Origin: Marinobacter vinifirmus
GTDB taxonomy: Bacteria > Pseudomonadota > Gammaproteobacteria > Pseudomonadales > Oleiphilaceae
Length of the DNA stretch: 64,000 nucleotides
Assembly: GCF_002258215.1 (NCBI RefSeq)
Contig: NZ_NEFY01000001.1
Coordinates: 124,001 to 188,000 of the forward strand
Reading direction: 5' to 3'
The notes below the pieces were generated by a model, which worked only from the letters and a program-made list of their open reading frames with translations, searched no databases and was not told the origin of the DNA. Each line of letters opens with the position of its first letter. The stretch's first letter is position 1. Shown here in pieces: positions 37,825 to 46,110 of the stretch. The position numbers and the translations under genes are program-made.

Positions 37825-39504
37825 TTGAACGAGAACGGATTTACCCAATTTTCGACAATCACCGTATTGTTACTGCTTGCCGCCTTCTACGGCGGTACCT
37901 ACCTGCTGACCTTGCTGATTCGCAAGGAAAAAGAAGATACCTCCGGCTTTATGGTAGCCGGCCACCATGTCGGTTTCGGTATGGGCGCGGCCAGTATGAC
38001 CGCCACCTGGATCTGGGCTGCGTCTTTCTACGCGGCAGCCACCTCTGGCTACACCTACGGGGTATCCGGGCCGATCCATTATGGCCTCTGGGGCGCGCTG
38101 ATGATCCTGTTCATCTACCCCTTCGGCCGCCGGTTCCGCAAGCTGGCCCCCAATGGCCATACCCTGGGTGAGCTTATCCACGCCCGTCATGGTTCTTCCA
38201 GCCAGCTGATCCTGGCCGGGTCCAACGTGCTGGGCAGCATTATCAGCCTGATGGTCAACTTCACGGCCGCCGGTGCGCTGGTGTCGGTGCTGTCGCCGTT
38301 GTCGTTCGAAACCGGTGTGATTGTGGCCGGTGTGGGCGTGTTGGCCTACACGCTGACGTCCGGTTTCCGGGCCTCGGTGTTTACCGACTTTGCCCAGCTG
38401 GTGGCGCTGATGGCGATTGCCATCATTATTATCCCTGCGGTTCTCTACTCTGCAGGCGGCCCCAGCGTCATGGTGGAAGGCCTGAGCAAGATGACCGACG
38501 AGCAGGCCAACCTGTTCTCGGTGGAAGCCATCATGAACCAGGGCGCACCTTTCTTTGTGGCGGTCCTGGCCTATGCCATTGGTAACCAGACCATTTCCCA
38601 GCGCCTGTTTGCGGTGCGCGAGAAGAACATCAAGTCTACCTTCGTGACCGCCACCATCGGTTACGGTGCCATTGTGATCGGCCTGGGCATGATTGGCCTG
38701 ATGGCGCTGTCGGTTGGTGTAGAGCCCATCGACGGCAAGATGAATAACCTGATTCCGCAGATGGTGTCTACCTACCTGTCGCCGTTCTTCGTGGCCCTGT
38801 TCTTTATCCTGGTGATCGGCTCGCTGTCGTCCACCGCGGATTCTGACCTGTCCGCGCTGTCTACCATCATGATGGCGGATGTCTACGGCAAGAATATCGC
38901 CAAGGACAACCCAAACCCGAAAGTGATGATGCTGGTTGGCCGCATCACCATGATTGTGGCTACCGTGGCGGGGCTGATCTTTGCCAGCTTCTCGCTGGAT
39001 ATCCTGGTGATGCTGGTGTTCGTCGGCGCACTCTGGGGTGCCATCGTGTTCCCGGTGATCGTCAGTTGCTACTGGGACAGGGTCACCAATTCCGCCTTCA
39101 CCTGGTCGGTGGTGGTGGCCATGGCGCTGTTCTGTATTGCCCGCTTTGAGCTGCTGGAAATGACCGGTATGACCGTGCTGGCCTTCGAGATCCTGGCGTC
39201 TGTCGGCGGAGCCGTGGTGATCGGCATGATGGTGTTCGGTTTCTTTGGCCGCGCGGCAGGACTGGTTGCCGGTGCCATAACACTGGTGGCCATGCTGATG
39301 TTCGCCACCGGGTTCCTGAGGGACTACATGGTGTTGGTAGCCTCACTGACGGCCTACGGTGCCAGTGCCGTGGTGTGTACCGCCATGACCCTGCTCAGCA
39401 AGGAAGAACGCTTTGACTTCGACCTGATCAAGAAACGGGTTGGTGACTATGACGACGCCGACAGTGAAGGCACTGCCGGCCTGATTCCGGAGGGTGCGAA
39501 ATGA
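37825..39504 (+). CDS. Sodium/solute symporter (SSS family)
   Basis: The 559-residue inner-membrane protein has about 13 hydrophobic helices of the LeuT-like SSS type. Family-type segments include GHHVGFGMGAASMTATWIWAAS near residue 50, ALVSVLSPLSFETG, GNQTISQRLFAVREKN and VIGSLSSTADSDLSALSTI, the last carrying the sodium-site serines. Substrate cannot be told. The start is TTG 37825, preceded by AGAGG. A 44-codon gene overlaps its stop by four bases, which makes a symporter/small-subunit pair. Confidence 0.88.
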   Translation: MNENGFTQFSTITVLLLLAAFYGGTYLLTLLIRKEKEDTSGFMVAGHHVGFGMGAASMTATWIWAASFYAAATSGYTYGVSGPIHYGLWGALMILFIYPFGRRFRKLAPNGHTLGELIHARHGSSSQLILAGSNVLGSIISLMVNFTAAGALVSVLSPLSFETGVIVAGVGVLAYTLTSGFRASVFTDFAQLVALMAIAIIIIPAVLYSAGGPSVMVEGLSKMTDEQANLFSVEAIMNQGAPFFVAVLAYAIGNQTISQRLFAVREKNIKSTFVTATIGYGAIVIGLGMIGLMALSVGVEPIDGKMNNLIPQMVSTYLSPFFVALFFILVIGSLSSTADSDLSALSTIMMADVYGKNIAKDNPNPKVMMLVGRITMIVATVAGLIFASFSLDILVMLVFVGALWGAIVFPVIVSCYWDRVTNSAFTWSVVVAMALFCIARFELLEMTGMTVLAFEILASVGGAVVIGMMVFGFFGRAAGLVAGAITLVAMLMFATGFLRDYMVLVASLTAYGASAVVCTAMTLLSKEERFDFDLIKKRVGDYDDADSEGTAGLIPEGAK

Positions 39505-39635
39505 CAAACGAACTGGTTTACGGTGCTTATATCCTGGTGTGGCCGGCCATCACCCTGGTGGTGCTGGGTGTGATCTGCGGCGCGGTAGCCCGGGATGTCC
39601 GCCAGGCCCGCAACAACGATGATGACCTGATCTGA
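39501..39635 (+). CDS. Small subunit of the SSS transporter
   Basis: The 44-residue protein has one hydrophobic helix (about residues 7-30) and a polar C-terminus ARDVRQARNNDDDLI. Its ATG overlaps the symporter stop (ATGA), so translation is coupled. Small one-helix proteins of this kind accompany some SSS transporters and are annotated as putative transporter small subunits. The identification rests on position, length and topology. Confidence 0.75.
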   Translation: MTNELVYGAYILVWPAITLVVLGVICGAVARDVRQARNNDDDLI

Positions 39636-39642
39636 CCCCGGT

Positions 39643-39656
39643 CTGACAATGGTCAA
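39643..39656. promoter_or_regulatory. Weak FNR/Dnr-like box upstream of ubiU
   Basis: CTGACAATGGTCAA matches the consensus at 7 of 10 positions, with its centre 62 bp before ubiU. A TAGGTT element at 39679-39684 could be the -10 at the right distance. Anaerobic control of ubiUV is expected biologically, but the sequence support is thin. Confidence 0.3.
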
Positions 39657-39711
39657 TGCGCCGGCAGGCCCGGGGCAGTAGGTTAGCTCCTTCACCACGT
39701 GGAGGAGTGTA

Positions 39712-40707
39712 ATGGAACTTGTCTGCCCTGCCGGTAGCCTGCCGGCCCTGAAAACCGCTGTGGACAATGGTGCCGATGCGGTTTACTTCGGTTTCCGCGA
39801 CAGCACCAACGCCCGCCAGTTTGCCGGCCTGAATTTCAACGAGAAGCGCGCCGGGGAGGGCATCGAATACGCCCATTCCAAAGGCAGCCGGGTGTTCTGC
39901 GCCATCAACACCTATCCGCAGCCAGACGGCTGGGAACACTGGAAAGGCGCGGTAGACCGGGCTGCATCCATCGGCGTGGATGCCATCATCCTGGCCGATA
40001 TGGGCCTGCTGGACTACGCCGCCAACAAATACCCGCACATCCCCCGCCACCTGTCGGTACAGGGCTCGGCCACCAGCCACGAGGCCCTCTCGTTCTACAA
40101 AGACAACTTCGATATCCGCCGCGCCGTATTACCCCGCGTATTGTCGCTGGACCAGGTACGGGGTGTCGCCAAACACAGCCCTGTTGAACTGGAAGTGTTT
40201 GCCTTTGGCAGCCTGTGCATCATGGCGGAAGGCCGTTGTTATCTGTCGTCCTACCTCACCGATGAATCCCCGAACACCCGTGGTGCCTGCTCTCCGGCCA
40301 AGGCCGTGCGCTGGCAGGAAACCCCGCAGGGGCTGGAGTCGCGCCTGAACGATGTGCTGATCGACCGCTACGGCCCCGGTGAAAACGCAGGTTATCCCAC
40401 GCTGTGCAAAGGCCGCTTTGAAGTGGAAGGCAGTGTGTACCACGCCATTGAAGAACCGGTCAGCCTGAACACCATGGATATCCTGCCGGAGCTGCAGGAA
40501 CTGGGCATCAGCGCGGTGAAAATCGAAGGCCGGCAACGCAGCCCCGCCTACATTGCCGACGTGGCACGCACCTGGCGCCAGGCGCTGGACGGGCTGGCGG
40601 CGCACCCGGGCATGTTCACGGTAGAGGATGCCTGGCGTAACACCCTGTCTGGCCTTTCCGAAGGTGGCCTGACCACCATCGGCGCCTACCATCGCAAGTG
40701 GAAATAA
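39712..40707 (+). CDS. ubiU: Anaerobic ubiquinone synthesis protein UbiU
   Basis: The 331-residue U32-peptidase-like protein forms a heterodimer with UbiV and acts in O2-independent hydroxylation of the ubiquinone ring, with prephenate as oxygen donor. Four cluster cysteines are seen: [20 protein letters not shown] and TLCKGRF, the spacing of the [4Fe-4S] UbiU proteins. [24 protein letters not shown] is the usual N-terminus. It lies 13 bp ahead of ubiV. With ubiT at 44856-45353 it gives the complete anaerobic set (UbiT, U and V). Confidence 0.93.
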   Translation: MELVCPAGSLPALKTAVDNGADAVYFGFRDSTNARQFAGLNFNEKRAGEGIEYAHSKGSRVFCAINTYPQPDGWEHWKGAVDRAASIGVDAIILADMGLLDYAANKYPHIPRHLSVQGSATSHEALSFYKDNFDIRRAVLPRVLSLDQVRGVAKHSPVELEVFAFGSLCIMAEGRCYLSSYLTDESPNTRGACSPAKAVRWQETPQGLESRLNDVLIDRYGPGENAGYPTLCKGRFEVEGSVYHAIEEPVSLNTMDILPELQELGISAVKIEGRQRSPAYIADVARTWRQALDGLAAHPGMFTVEDAWRNTLSGLSEGGLTTIGAYHRKWK

Positions 40708-40720
40708 GGTTGTATCCATC

Positions 40721-41614
40721 ATGATGAAGCTATCCCTGGGCCCGATCCTCTGGTTCTGGTCCAAGCAAAGCGTGTTTGATTTCTATGCCAACGCCGCGGA
40801 ATGGCCGGTCGACACCATCTATCTGGGCGAGGTGGTGTGCTCCCGTCGCCGGGAACTGAAGCCCGATGACTGGTTGGACCTGGCCCGGGACCTGAAAGCC
40901 TGCGGTAAGAATGTGGTGCTCTCCACCCTTACACTGATCGAATCGGAAGCGGACCTGCGCCGTCTGCGCCGGTTTTGTGAACAGGACGAGTTTCTGGTGG
41001 AAGCGAACGACCAGAGTGCCCTGCAGGTGGCTGTCCGCAACAAGATTCCGTTTATCACCGGCCCGTCCATGAACATCTACAACGTGGCCACCCTGAAGAT
41101 CCTGGCCAGGCAGGGCCTGCAGGGCTGGAACCTGCCGGTGGAACTGGGCAAGGAAACCCTGGAGCAGTTAATCAGCGAGCTGAAGGCTGAAGGACTGGAC
41201 CTGCCTGCCGAAGTGTTCTCCTGGGGTTTCCTGCCGCTGGCCTGGTCGTCCCGCTGCTTTACCGCCCGCCATTACAACCTGCCCAAGGACAATTGCGAGT
41301 TCCGTTGCCTGGAGCATCCGGATGGCATGGAACTGCGCTCCCGGGAAAGCCAGGAGTTGTTCCGCATTAACGGCATCTCCACACTCTCCGGCTCCCGCTA
41401 TGACCTGATGCGGGAGCTGCCGGATATGGAGCGCATGGGGGTGAGCACCGTGCGCCTGAGCCCGGAGCACCAGGGCATGGACGAGGTGGTCAAACGCTTT
41501 GACCAGGTACGCCGGGGTGAAGTGCCGGCCGCGGACCCGCTGCAGCTGGTAGAGGCACCACCCTGCAACGGGTATTGGTATGGCAAGCCGGGGATGGACC
41601 TGGTGGGTGCCTGA
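40721..41614 (+). CDS. ubiV: Anaerobic ubiquinone synthesis protein UbiV
   Basis: The 297-residue partner of UbiU is also U32-like with a [4Fe-4S] cluster. Cysteines in [22 protein letters not shown] and [12 protein letters not shown] are in UbiV order. The start is [13 protein letters not shown]. It ends at a strong terminator (41622-41653). Ubiquinone made without oxygen would serve the denitrification electron chain. Confidence 0.93.
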   Translation: MMKLSLGPILWFWSKQSVFDFYANAAEWPVDTIYLGEVVCSRRRELKPDDWLDLARDLKACGKNVVLSTLTLIESEADLRRLRRFCEQDEFLVEANDQSALQVAVRNKIPFITGPSMNIYNVATLKILARQGLQGWNLPVELGKETLEQLISELKAEGLDLPAEVFSWGFLPLAWSSRCFTARHYNLPKDNCEFRCLEHPDGMELRSRESQELFRINGISTLSGSRYDLMRELPDMERMGVSTVRLSPEHQGMDEVVKRFDQVRRGEVPAADPLQLVEAPPCNGYWYGKPGMDLVGA

Positions 41615-41621
41615 GCACTAG

Positions 41622-41653
41622 CAAAAGGCCGGGGCATTGAACCCGGCCTTTTG
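41622..41653. terminator. Strong bidirectional terminator after ubiV
   Basis: A perfect 12-bp stem (41622-41633 and 41642-41653), with A and T runs at the bases of the two arms, forms a terminator usable from both strands. On the plus strand it ends ubiUV. From the minus strand it lies just past the stop codon of the decayed RND fragment, which suggests it once ended that gene too. Confidence 0.88.
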
Positions 41654-41655
41654 CG

Positions 41656-41810
41656 TCAGGACCCGTTATTCCGGGCCCAGCCCAGATCCTCAAGAATGGC
41701 GTAGAGCGCTGGCAAGGCCACCAGGATCAGCACGGTGGACACCACAGCAAGCCGAACACCACCGAGATCACCAGTGGAATTACCGCCATGGCCTGAACCG
41801 CCAGCCCCTG
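41656..41810 (-). pseudogene. Decayed C-terminus of an RND efflux permease
   Basis: On the minus strand GAIQGLAVQAMAVIPLVISVV is followed, after a frameshift near 41735, by VSTVLILVALPALYAILEDLGW and a stop. This is the last transmembrane helix region of an RND/AcrB-type inner-membrane pump. Nothing of the preceding 1000 or so residues is present. Upstream (41838-41920) another short broken frame with a stop can be read but not identified. The gap between ubiV and the flavocytochrome gene therefore holds a gene relic. Confidence 0.65.
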
Positions 41811-41927
41811 AATAGCCCCAGATACAACACCGCCGCCGCTTAGGTATCGATACTGGCGGCTATGCAACCCTGTTCGATGCCGAGCTGCAGTAGGGTGTAG
41901 GTAAAAGTGGTGTAAAGATCACCCGGT

Positions 41928-41941
41928 TTGATTTACCTCAA
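41928..41941. promoter_or_regulatory. FNR/Dnr-like box before the flavocytochrome gene
   Basis: TTGATTTACCTCAA matches the consensus at 9 of 10 positions. Its centre is about 70 bp before the start at 42004, and TAGTTT at 41964-41969 lies where a -10 would be for class II activation. Confidence 0.55.
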
Positions 41942-42003
41942 GCATTACGAGCGGTGGTAAGCGTAGTTTGCTATTAGTTGATGGCGACGCAGAGGAAATT
42001 GCC

Positions 42004-43335
42004 ATGTCGCGTATTCCGTTGTTTTTCTGGGGGCTGGTTGCAGTCGTCAGTGCTGTCTGGTTCGCAGCCGATAGCCTTTGGGTGAGCCCGTTTGCTTATT
42101 TCCCGTTCCGGTCGGTGTTTGTGCAGTATTCCGGCATCCTGGCGGTGGTCATGATGGCGGGGGCCCTGGTGCTGGCGTTGCGGCTGCGGGTTCTGGAACG
42201 TTGGGTTGGTGGCCTGGACAAGGTGTACCGCCTGCACAAATGGCTGGGCATTGGTTCGCTGGTGCTGGCCACGCTGCATTGGTGGTGGGCGCAGGGCACC
42301 AAGTGGATGGTGGGCTGGGGCTGGCTGGAAAAGCCGGCCGGCAAGGGGGCCGGGCAGCAACTCACCGGCCTTGAAGCCTGGTTCCGCGGCCAGCGGGGGC
42401 TGGCAGAAACTTTGGGTGAATGGGCCTTCTATGCGGCTGCCGTGCTGATTGTGCTGGCGCTGGTGAAGGCTTTTCCCTATCACCTGTTCCGTAAAACCCA
42501 CAAATTGCTGGCGGTGGTGTTCCTGCCCCTGGCCTGGCACAGCTTTATCCTGATGGAGTTTGATTACTGGGCAGCACCCATTGGCTGGCTGACTCAGGCC
42601 GCTGTTGTGGCTGGCAGTGTTGCAGCCGTTTTGCTGCTGGTGGGCTGGCCGGGCAAGGTTCGGAAGGTACCGGGGGAGGTGGTTTCGGTCACCCGCTATC
42701 CGGACCTGAAAGTGTTCGAATTTCTGGTGAAGGTAACGCAGGGGTGGTCTGGCCATAACCCCGGGCAGTTTGCCTTTATCACGTCGGATGCTGCGGAAGG
42801 CCCGCACCCTTACACCATTGCATCAGACTGGAACCCGGAAACCCGGTGCCTGAAGTTTGTGGTCAAGGAACTGGGGGACCACACCCGCCGGGCCAGCCGC
42901 CGGATCGGCGAGGGTATGCCTGTTACGTTGGAGGGGCCCTATGGCGGCTTTGATTTTGAAGATGATTGCCGCACCCAGATCTGGGTAGGGGCGGGCATCG
43001 GTATTACTCCCTTTATTGCCCGGATGGGTCGCCTGGCGGGCCGTCCTGACAGCCGCACTGTCTATCTGTTCCATCCTACTGCGGATGTCAGCGGGGAGGC
43101 CCTCGCAAAGTTGCGGGCAGATGCGGAAGCCGCGGGCGTTAACCTGGTCATTCGATGCAGCCGCACCGAAGGCCGGCTGACGCCGGAGGAAATCCGGGAT
43201 GCGGTACCCGACTGGCAGAATGCCAGCCTGTGGTACTGCGGCCCGGTGGGGCTGGCCAATACGCTGTTCAACCAGTTCCGGAAATGGGGTATGCCGGCCC
43301 GGCGGATGCACCGGGAGTTTTTTGATATGCGCTGA
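42004..43335 (+). CDS. Ferric-reductase-like transmembrane protein with FAD/NAD module
   Basis: The 443-residue protein has an N-terminal six-helix heme domain of the ferric reductase/NOX type. Paired histidines are seen in RLHKWLGIGSLVLATLHWWW and RKTHKLLAVVFLPLAWHS. A flavodoxin-reductase module follows: HPYTIASD for FAD, WVGAGIGITPFIARM for the pyridine nucleotide and a closing WYCGPVGLA. It probably moves electrons from NAD(P)H across the inner membrane. The acceptor is unknown. ATG 42004 follows GAGGAAATTGCC. It is followed by a small DUF2892 gene. Confidence 0.83.
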   Translation: MSRIPLFFWGLVAVVSAVWFAADSLWVSPFAYFPFRSVFVQYSGILAVVMMAGALVLALRLRVLERWVGGLDKVYRLHKWLGIGSLVLATLHWWWAQGTKWMVGWGWLEKPAGKGAGQQLTGLEAWFRGQRGLAETLGEWAFYAAAVLIVLALVKAFPYHLFRKTHKLLAVVFLPLAWHSFILMEFDYWAAPIGWLTQAAVVAGSVAAVLLLVGWPGKVRKVPGEVVSVTRYPDLKVFEFLVKVTQGWSGHNPGQFAFITSDAAEGPHPYTIASDWNPETRCLKFVVKELGDHTRRASRRIGEGMPVTLEGPYGGFDFEDDCRTQIWVGAGIGITPFIARMGRLAGRPDSRTVYLFHPTADVSGEALAKLRADAEAAGVNLVIRCSRTEGRLTPEEIRDAVPDWQNASLWYCGPVGLANTLFNQFRKWGMPARRMHREFFDMR

Positions 43336-43385
43336 CCGGCACCCGGGTGTATAACTGTAATTCCAGTTTCTTCAGGAGGTTTGCC

Positions 43386-43589
43386 ATGACAATCAACGAA
43401 GGACTCCGCCTGATGGCAGGCGTGTTCACCCTGATTTCCATCCTGCTTGCCCACTACGTAAGCCCCTACTGGCTGCTGTTCACCGGCTTTATTGCCTTGA
43501 ACCTGATTCAGTCCTCGTTCACCAAGTGGTGCCCGGCTATGATGATCCTCAAGAAAATGGGGTTGAAGGAGGAAAAACCGATTAACTGA
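43386..43589 (+). CDS. DUF2892 small membrane protein
   Basis: The 67-residue protein has two hydrophobic segments and the DUF2892 pattern: INEGLRLMAGVFTLISILLAHY, then FTGFIALNLIQSSFTKWCPAMMILKKMGLK. In other genomes this domain is found alone or fused to rhodanese domains. The Cys-Pro motif at the membrane edge is conserved. Ribosome-binding site CAGGAGG is optimal. It is 50 bp past the flavocytochrome gene and probably shares its transcript. Confidence 0.85.
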   Translation: MTINEGLRLMAGVFTLISILLAHYVSPYWLLFTGFIALNLIQSSFTKWCPAMMILKKMGLKEEKPIN

Positions 43590-43670
43590 CTGGTTGTTTC
43601 GGCAGGCTTGCGCTCGCGAACGCGGTTATAGAGAATTCCGTAGCAAACACAATAAAAACAGGAGTTTTCC

Positions 43671-44849
43671 ATGCTGGCTCCGGCCTCCGTTGATGATTAC
43701 CGGCTGCTTGCAAGGCGCCGTTTACCCCGCATGCTGTTCGATTACCTGGATGGCGGCGCCTTTTCTGAATCCACCCAGCGCGCAAACCGTGAGGCCTTTG
43801 GCCAATGGCATTTCCGGCAGCGGGTCATGCAGGATGTCTCGGCAGTGGATACCTCCTCCACATTACTGGGCCAGCCGGTGTCATTGCCGCTGGGCCTGGC
43901 GCCCATGGGCCTGGCCGGTATGCTGGCAACCCGGGGCGAGACCCAGGCAGCCCGGGCTGCGGGCCAGTCAGGAATACCTTTCTGCCTGAGCACGGTCTCT
44001 ATCTGTTCTGTTGAGGAAGTGGCCGAGGCTGCGCCGGAGACAGACCGCTGGTTCCAGCTTTATGTCCTGAAGGACCGAAACTTCTCCGCAGACCTGCTGC
44101 GCCGGGCCTGGCAGGCCGGTTATCGGGTGCTGGTGTTTACCGTCGACCTGGCCCGCTTGGGGCTGAGATACCGGGATGTCCATAACGGTATGAACGGAGG
44201 CCTGTCTGCCGTTGGCAAGCTGCGCAAGGCAGCGGACCTGCTGGGCCATCCGCGCTGGCTATCCCGTGTTGCTCTTGGCGGCAAGCCGCTGACCTTCGGA
44301 AACCTGGCCAGTGTGGTGCCCTCTGGGCGGAAGCCTGAGGACTTCAAGGCCTGGGTCGAAAGTCAGTTTGATCCATCGGTTACCTGGAAAGACCTGGATT
44401 GGGTGCGGGAAAACTGGCCGGGCAAGCTGGTGATCAAGGGCGTGATGGAGCCGGAGGACGCCCGCTCGGCGGTGGCGGTCGGGGCCGACGCCATTGTGGT
44501 ATCAAATCATGGTGGTCGTCAGCTGGACGGCGCGCCGGCTTCACTGAGCGCCTTGCCCGCCATGGTGGATGCAGTGGCCGGGGAATGCCAGGTGCTGGTG
44601 GATGGTGGTGTCCAGACCGGGCAGGACCTGGTTCGGGCTCTGTGCCTCGGTGCGAATGGATGCCTGATAGGGCGCCCCTGGGGCTATGCCCTGGCCGCCG
44701 GTGGTCAGGCGGCTGTTGAAAACCTGCTGACCAATATCCGGTATGAAACCGAGCTGACACTTTCGTTGATGGGCAAAACGGCGCTTGATCAGTTGTCCCG
44801 GTCAGACCTTTTGTCGCTGGACGAGCTGCAGGCGCTTAGCCACGCCTGA
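43671..44849 (+). CDS. lldD: FMN-dependent alpha-hydroxyacid oxidase/L-lactate dehydrogenase
   Basis: The 392-residue protein has the TIM-barrel pattern of the LldD/glycolate oxidase family. LPRMLFDYLDGGAF stands at the start, LPLGLAPMGLAGM is the FMN edge, and LVIKGVMEPEDA and SNHGGRQLDGAPA contain the catalytic Lys, His and Arg. GVQTGQDLVRAL carries the phosphate-binding Gly residues. It would oxidise L-lactate or a similar acid and pass electrons to quinone. The precise substrate among lactate, glycolate and mandelate is not proven. It stands alone with no lactate permease near. Confidence 0.82.
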   Translation: MLAPASVDDYRLLARRRLPRMLFDYLDGGAFSESTQRANREAFGQWHFRQRVMQDVSAVDTSSTLLGQPVSLPLGLAPMGLAGMLATRGETQAARAAGQSGIPFCLSTVSICSVEEVAEAAPETDRWFQLYVLKDRNFSADLLRRAWQAGYRVLVFTVDLARLGLRYRDVHNGMNGGLSAVGKLRKAADLLGHPRWLSRVALGGKPLTFGNLASVVPSGRKPEDFKAWVESQFDPSVTWKDLDWVRENWPGKLVIKGVMEPEDARSAVAVGADAIVVSNHGGRQLDGAPASLSALPAMVDAVAGECQVLVDGGVQTGQDLVRALCLGANGCLIGRPWGYALAAGGQAAVENLLTNIRYETELTLSLMGKTALDQLSRSDLLSLDELQALSHA

Positions 44850-44855
44850 GCTTGT

Positions 44856-45353
44856 TCAGGACTTGGTGAAGAGCAGTTTCCGTGGGCTGAAATCCCATTC
44901 CAGGCTGTCCAGCAGGTTTTTCAGGGCCAGCCCCAGTTCGGTGTCGCCTTCAATCACCAGGCGGCGCTGGAAAAACAGCTGGTCCGGATCCTGTTTACGT
45001 TCGGCCAGGGTTTTGAAAGCGGCCAGGGAGCCACGGATGGTGGCTTCGCCCGGGCCGTCGACAATGCGCAAACGCCCGGCCCAGAAACCGAAGGTTATCC
45101 CGGGGTGGCCGCCGTTTACTTCCAGCCGGATTCGCCGGCCCTCGAAGTCATCAAATTCCCCCTCGGCCATGGCCTCGGCAAACAGCCGGTTAAGCGGAGC
45201 TTCCGCGACCAGCTGTTTGAAAGGCATGGGGATTGACCGTTCAATGGTGCCCAGAGCCGGTGCCGGCGAGGGCAGGAACTCTTTCAGCACTGCCAGGGAT
45301 TGATCCATCAAGGGGCTGTGCAGGGCAGCAATGGGGGGTAGCGAAAAGGCCAT
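44856..45353 (-). CDS. ubiT: Anaerobic ubiquinone synthesis accessory factor UbiT
   Basis: The 165-residue protein is a small SCP2/sterol-carrier domain. VNGGHPGITFGFWAGRLRIV, ATIRGSLAAFKTLAE, DPDQLFFQRRLVIEGDTELGLALKNLLDSLEW are typical of UbiT (YhbT). UbiT binds lipids including ubiquinone precursors and is required with UbiU and UbiV for O2-independent synthesis. It is separated from ubiUV by 3.2 kb and converges on lldD. The GGAG before ATG 45353 lies in the 3' arm of a hairpin (45359-45388). A possible FNR-like box is at 45412-45425. Confidence 0.9.
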   Translation of the reverse strand: MAFSLPPIAALHSPLMDQSLAVLKEFLPSPAPALGTIERSIPMPFKQLVAEAPLNRLFAEAMAEGEFDDFEGRRIRLEVNGGHPGITFGFWAGRLRIVDGPGEATIRGSLAAFKTLAERKQDPDQLFFQRRLVIEGDTELGLALKNLLDSLEWDFSPRKLLFTKS

Positions 45354-45358
45354 GGTTT

Positions 45359-45388
45359 ACTCCGGGCGGTCAGAAACCCGCCCAGAGT
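45359..45388 (-). promoter_or_regulatory. Hairpin enclosing the ubiT ribosome-binding site
   Basis: On the minus strand two 11-base arms (45388-45378 and 45369-45359) pair with one mismatch and an 8-base loop. The second arm contains GGAGT, the only Shine-Dalgarno sequence of ubiT, five bases before its ATG. There is no U tract, so it is not an intrinsic terminator. Confidence 0.5.
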
Positions 45389-45421
45389 AAAGCAAAAAAC
45401 CCGGGGGTGATTTGATATAAC

Positions 45422-46081
45422 TCAGCCCTTGTGCAGGCCTTCTTCCACAGCCCACACGGCAACCTCTACCCGGGAGCGCAGGCTCAGTTTCTTGAGCAGG
45501 TGTTTTACGTGGACTTTCACTGTGCCGTCGCTGATGTCGAGTTTGCGGCCGATCATCTTGTTGGACAGGCCTTCGGCGATCAGTTTCAGGATGTCCTTTT
45601 CGCGTGGGGTCAGGCTGTCGAAATCCGGGCGCGAGGCCTGTTGCGGCTTGTTGGAGCGCAGGGCTTCGGCCAGCAGGGTGGTCAGCCGGTCGCTGATCAC
45701 CATTTTGCCAACGGCTGCCTGGTGCAGCTGGGCGATCATGTCGTCCGGTTCCATGTCCTTGAGCAGATAGCCATCAGCGCCGGCGCGCAGGGCGGCAACC
45801 ACGTCGTCTTCCTGGTCTGAAACGGTGAACATGATAATGCGGGAGCTGATGTTCTGGGCCCTGAGCCTTTTCAGGGCTTCAATGCCGTCCATCTCCGGCA
45901 TGTTCAGGTCCATCAGGATCAGGTCGGGCTCTATCTCGGTCGCCATCCGGATGCCGTCGGCGGCGTTGCTGGCTTCGCCGACAACTTCCATATCCTGTTC
46001 CATGCTGATCAATTGCTTGATGCCCTGGCGCAGCAAGGGATGATCGTCTATCAGCAGGATACTTGCGGGTGTTTCAGACAT
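45422..46081 (-). CDS. narL: Nitrate/nitrite response regulator NarL
   Basis: The 219-residue protein has a receiver domain (phospho-acceptor Asp in [13 protein letters not shown] near residue 59; switch residues in IMFTVSDQ and YLLKDM). A LuxR-type HTH follows ([40 protein letters not shown]). It pairs with the adjacent NarX. NarL recognises TACYYMT heptamers, and inverted pairs of these occur at 17278, 26711 and perhaps 50304 in this window. The narX-narL gap is 29 bp. The order is narX then narL on the minus strand. Confidence 0.94.
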   Translation of the reverse strand: MSETPASILLIDDHPLLRQGIKQLISMEQDMEVVGEASNAADGIRMATEIEPDLILMDLNMPEMDGIEALKRLRAQNISSRIIMFTVSDQEDDVVAALRAGADGYLLKDMEPDDMIAQLHQAAVGKMVISDRLTTLLAEALRSNKPQQASRPDFDSLTPREKDILKLIAEGLSNKMIGRKLDISDGTVKVHVKHLLKKLSLRSRVEVAVWAVEEGLHKG

Positions 46082-46110
46082 ATTCTTTCTCGTTTAAGGC
46101 ATTTGTCGGT

